Source of the DNA: Pohlia nutans
Lineage: Eukaryota; Streptophyta; Bryopsida; Bryales; Mniaceae
DNA length: 64,000 bases
Reading direction: 5' to 3'
NCBI GenBank assembly: GCA_022496805.1
Contig: CM040107.1
Coordinates: 10,684,501 to 10,748,500, forward strand
How positions within the stretch are numbered: position 1 is the stretch's first letter; each line of letters starts with the position of its first letter. This document shows positions 57,555-64,000 of the stretch, one piece after another. The position numbers and the translations under genes are program-made. A model generated the notes under the pieces. The model was not told the DNA's origin, did not search any database, and worked only from the letters and a program-made list of their open reading frames with translations.

Positions 57555-60394
57555 ATGGACCCTGCTCGGATGCTAATTCATGGAGTCGACTCTTCCGACG
57601 ATGAAGCTGAGGCCCAACACTCACTGGACGTCGAGGTTCCAGATTGTGAAGGCATTCCACGACGTCAGTGGAATACTAAGTGTGTAGCTTTGTATAATGA
57701 GGACGGCTTGCATGTTGGGGACGGAACTTGTCATAGTGTCAGCTCAGACCTTGTCCTCGGTGCGGACGGACCACTTGGAGACACTCACGTTGCTGTTCAC
57801 ATAGTCCGCAGTCACTCCGAGGTTGACATCCCCTACGAGTCGAGGTACTCGTTGCGGGCTTGGCCGATTCGGCTTGTCCATATCAATGGAGCAAGCCTCC
57901 ATGATCATAAACTTCGCGACAACTACAACCGTCACCAAGCTAGTCTCACGCAGCCCTACTCCGCTAGGTCGTCGAGATATACTAGTACAGTGAGGAATCC
58001 GCCCCGGGAGACTTCCATCAAATCGCAGCAACTCCTCACTCAAGACTCTATCAACTCCGTCTCCAGCAAGTTTGTTGCAGCAAGAATTGCGTTCAACCCT
58101 TTCCGAGGGATAAGATTCGTGCCTTCCGCGAACGTATGTATCAAGGCACCTCTTTCCAGTTCAGATTCCACATGAAGATGGACATCCACAGGCAGATTCA
58201 CCGTGATTCTCAAAACCGGAGGGTTGTGACTATCGAAGGTATTGATGTTTGCGTGCGAGCATGGATGCATATTGCAGGTGTCCCCGAAGCAACATTCTAC
58301 CGTTATCAATCATACGCGGTGCAGGGGCGACAAGCACATCCTCATGGAAGTTCGGGAATCTGGAAGCCTCGTAATCACACCATTCAAGCCACCGCCACGC
58401 TGCGATGTATTCTAGAGAAATCCGCGGACCACATGCCCCACTGCACAAGGACGCTCAAGACCGGGGAGAAGGTCGTTTCCATGATTCTGCCGGCAACCTT
58501 TGAGTGGAAAGACAGCATTCCCGAACTGAACAGGGTGAATGCAGCGTTTGGGTTGAAGGATGTCTCGCCTTCAAACTTGAGCAAGATCAGGACCTCCACC
58601 TTCAGTGAGTTTGATGCAAAGAAACCAGGTGACAATTTCGCTCGGTGCGCAACGTGCGACAAATATCATTCTCTTAGGAGGGGATCAATAGCTAGATCCC
58701 AGCAAGCATTGCTGTGGGCTAAGAGGTTAGACAAGCATCTCCCTCTTGCGCGTGCGCACCGAGAGTTCTATTACGCCAACCGCACCCGATCTAGAGACTT
58801 CCCCCACGAGTGTCTCACGATCATGCATGACAAGATGGACCACGCGAAAACAGCTTCTCCGGTTTTCTCCCACAAGAGCAAAGAGATTGATGGCCTTGTG
58901 AAGTTGCCCGTTTCCGTTACTGGTATGCTTGCACATGGCCACGGCGACGTGCGCTATGCGCATTACGGGCAGGACCTATTCTCGCACGATTCCAATTACA
59001 CTATCGGCTCAATGGCCAAGTTGTTGCGGGATCTAGAGTTGCCTCCGAAGTTTGCATCTAGGGAATTGTTTGTGGGATCAAGGTCATCTCCATTGTTTGA
59101 TGCTGTGCTTAAGGGGGCAGAGACTTGTGAACCATCGTTGCGTCCTACCGCTGGAACCTCTCCTCTAGCGACTCCTTTGCGGCCCGTTCTCCATGTGCAC
59201 ATGGACAATGCTACCGGGGACAACAAGAATAGATATGTTTTTTGTTTTTGGTCTCTCCTTAGTGCAAAAAAAATATTTCGTGAAGTTTATGTTAATTTTA
59301 TGCTGGTGGGTCACACCCACGACGACATCGATGCGTTGTTTGGAAGGTGGAGCATGTTGCTGCGGAAGGACAACTTTCCTACGATTCCTTTGCTCATGAA
59401 GTCCTTCATGGACGTGGAATCTATCCCCACTATCCCACACCTTGTCAAAGAAGTGCCCGATTTCAAAGGATTCATCGAAGGCAATATTCAAGAAGGAGAT
59501 GAAGCACTCGTAGGGCACACCAAGGCACAACAATTGAAGTTCTACCTTGATTCCACTGGTTGTCCGGTGATGAAGTACAAGATTTTTTGCACGGACGTAG
59601 ATTGGTTGCCCAAAGAAGGTGGAGGGATCAAATTGTGGAAGGAGGATTCCGAAGGTAGGAGTTTGTGGCCCCGCGGTGTGCCAATTCCTGTTGAGCAGCG
59701 TCCGATGAGGAACGTGAAAGACATCTTCAAAGGTATATCTGGATTTATCAAATACTGGGAGAATTTGTGCAATGAGGACCTTACCGGGGAATTCAGAAGA
59801 CGCTATGAGCACTTGATTCATTATTAGCGGGCTATGAAAGTAGCGCTTCAAGAGCCTCCGCAACCGTCCAATGTTTTGAAAGATGGCTTCTGGCCCACAT
59901 CTCGGGTTGAAGCGATTGTGGAGGATCAATACGCAGAGGACGATGACATTCGGGAAGAGTTTGCAGAGGATGACATTTACGTCGTGCAGATGAGGGGTCG
60001 TCCATTGCCATCATTCAGGGTGGGTCGAGACCTTTACGAAGGCTACTTCCTTGCAATCCGACCAGCAGATGGTGACACTCGGCCAGTTTGGATTGCGAGG
60101 GCGTTGTCTGATCCTAACTGTAACCCATAAAGACCAAACTGTGTCCTCATTCAGTACTTTCGTCCAACATCAAGGGATCAAAATGTCCAGGACTACTACA
60201 CTGGATGGGACACCTCGAGAGGTTTGCGTTGGAAGGTTGATGATACCGAACCTCCACTTTGGGAAGAAACAAATGCTTTGATGACAGCATGGAAGTCTAG
60301 GATTAAACGAGGTACTGTCGAGTGCATGATCAAAATTCCATCAGCTCAGATCCAAGTCATTAACCAAAGTTTGGCTTTGTATAATTCTACTTAA
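57555..60394 (+). pseudogene. DUF7869-type transposon-derived protein (frameshift and two stops)
   Basis: The coding start at 57555 follows a CAG acceptor and sits in a GCCATGG context. The first frame (to about 58107) has an acidic start and GDGTCHSVSSDLVLG, SRYSLRAWPIRLVHINGASL and KFVAARIAFNPFR. After a two-base shift near 58107 the main frame continues with IRAFRERMYQGTSFQF and a C..C..YHSLRR finger-like pair. It then has HDKMDHAKT, the core HVHMDNATGDNKNRYV (about 59190), FREVYVNFMLVGHTHDDIDALFGRWS (about 59280), VPDFKGFI and GGGIKLWKED. TAG at 59825-59827 and TAA at 60128-60130 interrupt the C-terminal part, whose frame stays open to 60394. The spaced acidic motifs suggest an RNase-H-type transposase; this is an inference. 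Confidence 0.75.
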
Positions 60395-60789
60395 GCCGCT
60401 GTTGATTGGAGGCGATGGAGAGTATGGCTTGCTTGCTACGTCTATGTGATAGTGTGTATTTGACTATTATTGTGATACTTTGCGCTTTGATGCAAGCGAT
60501 ATAGAGTCTATACTATAACTAGTTCATTAGACGTTGTAGATTTCTTTTGACTTATTTCTCATTTTATATTTGCGTGTATCACTTTGAAGTTGAAGATTTC
60601 CATTTCAAAGACTAAGTGTTTTGATTTAGAAAAAAAAACGTATTGCAAGTGCAATATTTATATTTTATTAATATATTTACTATTACATTGTACGTTTACT
60701 TCTTTGTATATTTGATCCGTTTTCCTTAAAAGATTAACTGTATGTGTTTGATTTTAAAAACAAGTATATATAAAAGGTTTAGTGGTTAA

Positions 60790-61015
60790 GACCACTGTTT
60801 TTTTTGTTAGCGCGTTAAGCACTTGTCACAGTTTAGGGTACAGGGCTGGTTGGTTGTTACAACTTTCCTGCCTGCCGAGGCTCACTTAGCAGCACCAAGT
60901 CATGCATATCTCATATCCGCTCAAACGAATTCAACGGGAATCGAACCCAGACCACCTATATGAGATAAACACCCACTCACAACCAACCATTGAGCTCATG
61001 ACTTGGTGTCCAGGA
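60790..61015 (-). mobile_element. tRNA-derived SINE-like element
   Basis: On the minus strand GAGCTCAATGGTTGG (about 60981-60996) works as a pol III A-box and GGGTTCGATTCCC (60936-60948) as a near-perfect B-box, with a typical distance of about 40 bases. The head is followed by a body running towards an A-rich end (TAACAAAAAAAACAG on that strand, about 60800). CACCAAGTCATG (60894) and CATGACTTGGTG (about 60997) are inverted around the boxes. No acceptor stem or canonical tRNA structure is evident. Confidence 0.5.
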
Positions 61016-61303
61016 GATGAGAAACCACTCCCTTATACATAAGCATTATTTTTATTTAAAATGGTACTATATTAGTGTCGAATCGACCGTTCTTTTCATG
61101 ACTCTCATTTTAATGGAAACTCCTCCTTTCAACTAGGACCGATCATTGTTTCGGTAACTCTCATTTTAATGGAAATTCCAACTTCCATAGGATATATGTA
61201 CTTACTATCCACCTAAATTGACAACCCATTTAGATTCAATCCTCCCCCTTGAAAATGAGAGATATGATTTTGAGAGGTCCCAATTCTCTCATTTTAATGA
61301 ATA

Positions 61304-62992
61304 TTATGTTTTGACAGAGAAGTCCATTAACGATTGCGCAGTAGCTGCCGAGTACATGATATGCCCCAGCCGACTCTGCAAAATTGCGTATTGTCCGTAG
61401 TCCAAAATCGAATCAGTAGAAGCAGCGCAACGGCAATCAAAATCATTGTCCATATCCGAGAAACAACGCAACATCTGAATACGAAAAGGTTTCAGAGGAG
61501 ACCTCAACAAGAAAAGAGTGACTGTGCTACTGTCGATTCAACTCGACTCAAGTTAAATTTAGCCAGCAATGACTTGGCAACAAGGACTACGAACAAGGTC
61601 AAATCAACTCGATTCGAGTTGAATGGAGGCAGCAATGAACATGAATCATACAGATCTAAACCATGAAAGTGATAAATGAAAGAATACTCACATGTGATTC
61701 TATGATTAACAATGCAATGCAAGCATCCACAATAGAACTACTAAATCCATCATCGACGAATTGACTGATCCGACATTAAAGTCTTGGAGTTCTCTATGGC
61801 GGTCATGAGTTCATCATATTCTTACGTATCGGGCTCCTCAATGAGCATTCGACGCCCAATGTTATCTTCCCGGCGGAAAGACAGCAAGCTCTGACTCTGG
61901 CACTGATGCAGCCGTTGGATCCAAGGGAGGAGCTCGTCAATTAAGACTCTATCAACAACATGATGTTGCGACCACGACATGGGCAGAACAACATTCTCTG
62001 GTTCATTAAAGACGAGCTTCTCACAGCTATCGTCGACGATGATGGTGTTTGAAGAGCTAAACTTGGAATTCTGGGGTTCAAACAGTTTGTCCGAGGGTTT
62101 GAGGAATAAGTCCTTGTTGGTCCCCTTCACTTTCAGAATGGACAACTTATTCCGTACTCCACGATACTTGATAACATCGCAAGAATCCTGCCCCCTGAAT
62201 AAGTATTCGCAAATCAATTTAGTTGTGGTAGTTGCCATGGAACTCCATACGGAGACATGCGACAAGCAATAACTCACGAAGGAAATCAAGCAGTGCGGAC
62301 GAACGTAGACAGCCTTGGGACCAACTACCGCGAGTAGAACAGAAGAATGGGGTTGCGAGATGTCATTATACACTTGGTCCTTGGCCATGTGTCTCCGTTC
62401 CAGACAGACACAAAGAATACCATTGAGATCCAGAATGACATTGAGCCATCTACCTACCGCGCTGGATAGAAACGCATGATCGACAGGCTCCACTGCTGCA
62501 CCTACCGGATTGTGCGATAGACTAGTCCCTTGTTCAGAAGGAGGAGAGACAAATGTGCACACAGTTAAGGACTTCACTGACACATTTTCGACTGACCCAT
62601 GTCATTGCAAAACGAATACGAAATCCCAACGAAGATCAAAAACCTAACGCAGAATTGCCGAATGAAACAAAACCGTTTGCCTTGAAGAGGATGACTTACA
62701 GGATTGTCTGATGGATTGGTCATCGGTGCAGGATCGGGGACGACGACGGAGGATGGTAGCGGAATGTGGACCTCGAGCATAACAGCGTCAGGAATGTCAG
62801 AGTCACTCTTGTTGTCCACACGCATGGCGTCACAATCAGAAGTGGATGCTAGGCGATCACGTTCTACCGCGTCGTAGGACTCTGGTGCAAGGACTTGCTC
62901 GATAGTAAGTAGACGCTGAGGACTACTCAAATGCCTCGGGGACGCAGCAGGGGATGGATTTTCGCATAGTATACTCAGGACATTGACAGAGC
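61304..62992 (-). pseudogene. H2: second FCP1/NIF-type HAD phosphatase-like gene, tail missing
   Basis: Exons: 62992-62700 (phase 1 in, phase 0 out, as in H1), the HAD exon (about 62583 to 61835) and an exon at about 61475-61316 (TDSILDYGQYAI and SAATAQS, as in H1). The HAD exon has WLNVILDLNGILCVC, VGPKAVYVRPHC, VSVWSSM and TIIVDDSCEKL, again with DLNG instead of DXDX. It ends at EEPDT followed by TAA or a GTAAG donor near 61826. The two last exons present in H1 are absent. The sequence instead reaches a CATTAAAATGAGAG-type boundary at about 61290-61310. Two palindromes lie in the intron 3' of the HAD exon. Confidence 0.6.
61537..61623. repeat. Two 21-bp odd palindromes in an H2 intron (AACTCGA-type)
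   Basis: Copies lie at 61537-61557 (TTCAACTCGA, C, TCAAGTTAAA) and 61603-61623 (ATCAACTCGA, T, TCGAGTTGAA). They fall between the HAD exon and the next exon of H2. The matching H1 intron (about 47460-47770) has none. Confidence 0.8.
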
Positions 62993-63206
62993 CTGCGCGA
63001 TGCGAAAGTGCAATAGAATAATATGTAAGAAGCAGCATTATATTTCATTCTTGGTAAAAATGAACAGCATTTACAAAAAAGGAATAGCATTTACAAAAAT
63101 GTACAATATAATTGTTTTAATAGTATTGTCATGTCCTACTTCAGATTTGAACTAACAAAACTCCTATATCCTGATGCTGGAGATCCCCGTGAAACTGGAA
63201 GCGAAA

Positions 63207-63227
63207 TTCAACTCGAGTCGAGTTAAA
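63207..63227. repeat. 21-bp odd palindrome between M4 and H2
   Basis: TTCAACTCGA, G, TCGAGTTAAA lies about 10 bases after the M4 tail stop. It is in the interval homologous to the one holding the palindrome at 49218-49238. Confidence 0.8.
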
Positions 63228-63236
63228 TGAAAAACA

Positions 63237-64000
63237 CGATCACGAAGATGAACTTGGTGGCACATCTGACGCCTCGAGTTCCATCGCATCACAAGTAATG
63301 TCGACCTCGGGTTCCAGACCTGTATCTGGACTGGGGTCATTCTGAGATCGATCTTCCTCTTGATCCGTCTACGCGGTATTAGATGCTGGTGCAGGTGACG
63401 CACTTAAAGTCTGGCGGGTGACAGGGGCTGGAGGAGATCTTGGCAGTCCGATGTCTTCATCCTCACTTGAAGAATGTAGTTTGAATGGTTTGGTGATGTC
63501 CTCGCCACGGTTGGCTTGGCTAGACTCTCGTGGCCTCTTGCCCTTGCCGGATGAGGAGGCTTCTTTGTCGCCTCTTTTAGGATGTTTGGACTCATCAACG
63601 TTGTATCCGAGCTCAAAATCCCTCCTGTCTAAGTTCTGGACCTTCTCAGACAGGTCAAGAAACGCAGCGGTCTCGCTGCTTGGCCTGATAATGTAATTCT
63701 CCAACGAATTCATCTGGAGTATGAAACAAAACAGCATTAGAGGATGGTGATTGAACGACACAAGTCATGAAAGTCAATACCTGGACAGTTTAACTCGAAT
63801 CGAGTTGAAAGTATGATTTAGAGTTACTCCCGGGACAGTTCAACTCCACACTATTGAAGACACAGGAAGCAGACCCTAAGACAGAATTAATTTAACTCGA
63901 CTCGAGTTGAATCTTTCAAACAGTCATTGAGCAGACAGTGTTTAACTCGACTCGAGTTGAATCCAACATAGAGATAATTATAGAAGGACTATTTTACTCG
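63237..64000 (-). pseudogene. M4: methyltransferase-like paralogue of M3, 3' exon only (5' part beyond the window)
   Basis: After an acceptor at about 63715 the exon starts MNSLENYIIRPSSETAAFLDL and continues NLDRRDFELGYNVDE, basic and Ser/Pro-rich stretches, and an acidic end. It aligns with the M3 exon that begins MCCVNSYAVGDKRMKDWF (motif II region) and has the same phase-0 acceptor followed by ATG. A TAG at 63369-63371 interrupts the tail, which otherwise stays open to a TGA near 63237. Upstream (63716 to the window edge) is the homologous intron carrying palindromes. The SAM-motif exon would lie to the right of the window. Confidence 0.5.
63789..64000. repeat. Odd palindromes in the M4 intron (AACTCGA-type)
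   Basis: Copies lie at 63789-63809, 63891-63911 and 63941-63961, and a further arm starts at about 63992 and is cut by the window end. The arm is TTTAACTCGA with mirrored TCGAGTTGAA, and the last two complete copies are identical. A degenerate copy may lie at 63838-63858. Confidence 0.85.

Noticed and set aside
12581..64000. Endogenised giant-virus or prophage segment as the source of the ParB and methyltransferase genes
   Set aside because: No capsid, packaging ATPase, polymerase or other viral hallmark is present, and the genes have conserved plant-type introns. Ancient bacterial or phage ancestry of the domains remains possible.

Overview
The window is plant-type nuclear DNA. Genes have many spliced exons with GT...AG introns, TTTAGGG blocks occur near 12.15 kb, and there are CACTA, Mutator-like (MULE) and Ty3-type elements plus several unrelated satellites. 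No rRNA, organellar or bacterial operon structure is seen. From memory only, the two transposase families (GCM/WRKY-finger MULE and DUF7869) are abundant in bryophytes and other early land plants, so a bryophyte-like genome is my best guess. Nearly every gene carries in-frame stops or small frameshifts, so this looks like old, repeat-rich accessory chromatin.

Layout. 0-4.3 kb: degenerate retroelement-like ORFs (-) and a MULE copy that lost its catalytic core. 4.67-12 kb: an LTR-like piece (-) interrupted at 5,660 by a CACTA element with a six-unit ~472-bp array and DUF4218/DUF4216 transposase remnants. 12.1-19.2 kb: TTTAGGG blocks, then gene P1 (-, 11 exons). 20.3-23.9 kb: a small basic ORF, an unknown ORF and an intact GCM/WRKY-like finger protein. 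24.2-28.2 kb: gene P2 (-, 9 exons), a diverged paralogue of P1. 28.4-32.8 kb: an ~87-bp satellite, gene remnant P3 and an inverted copy of a gene tail. 33-36.4 kb: AT-rich DNA, further satellites and a MITE. 36.4-40 kb: a full-length but broken MULE. 40-45.2 kb: Ty3-type gag-protease remnant with an LTR-like block. 45.2-51.8 kb: HAD-like (H1) and methyltransferase-like (M3) genes (-). 52-55.7 kb: AT-rich. 55.7-60.4 kb: a DUF7869 gene (+). 60.8-64 kb: a SINE-like unit and a second HAD/methyltransferase pair (H2, M4), running off the right edge.

The most interesting content is two linked observations. First, P1, P2 and P3 appear to encode a ParB/sulfiredoxin-like domain (motif DGNHR..AW); P1 and P2 join it to a beta-class DNA amino-methyltransferase (DPPW or DPPG, then PWRGP and the SAM-binding motif). 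M3 and M4 are more distant methyltransferase-like paralogues, each followed by an FCP1/HAD-like gene. Second, at least 26 copies of a 21-bp odd palindrome (arm TTYARSTCGA, one free base, then the mirrored arm) sit in what I read as introns of M3, M4, H2 and the DUF7869 gene, including an array with a strict ~76-bp period. Exons and splice phases were worked out by hand from the sequence; no alignment or database search was run.
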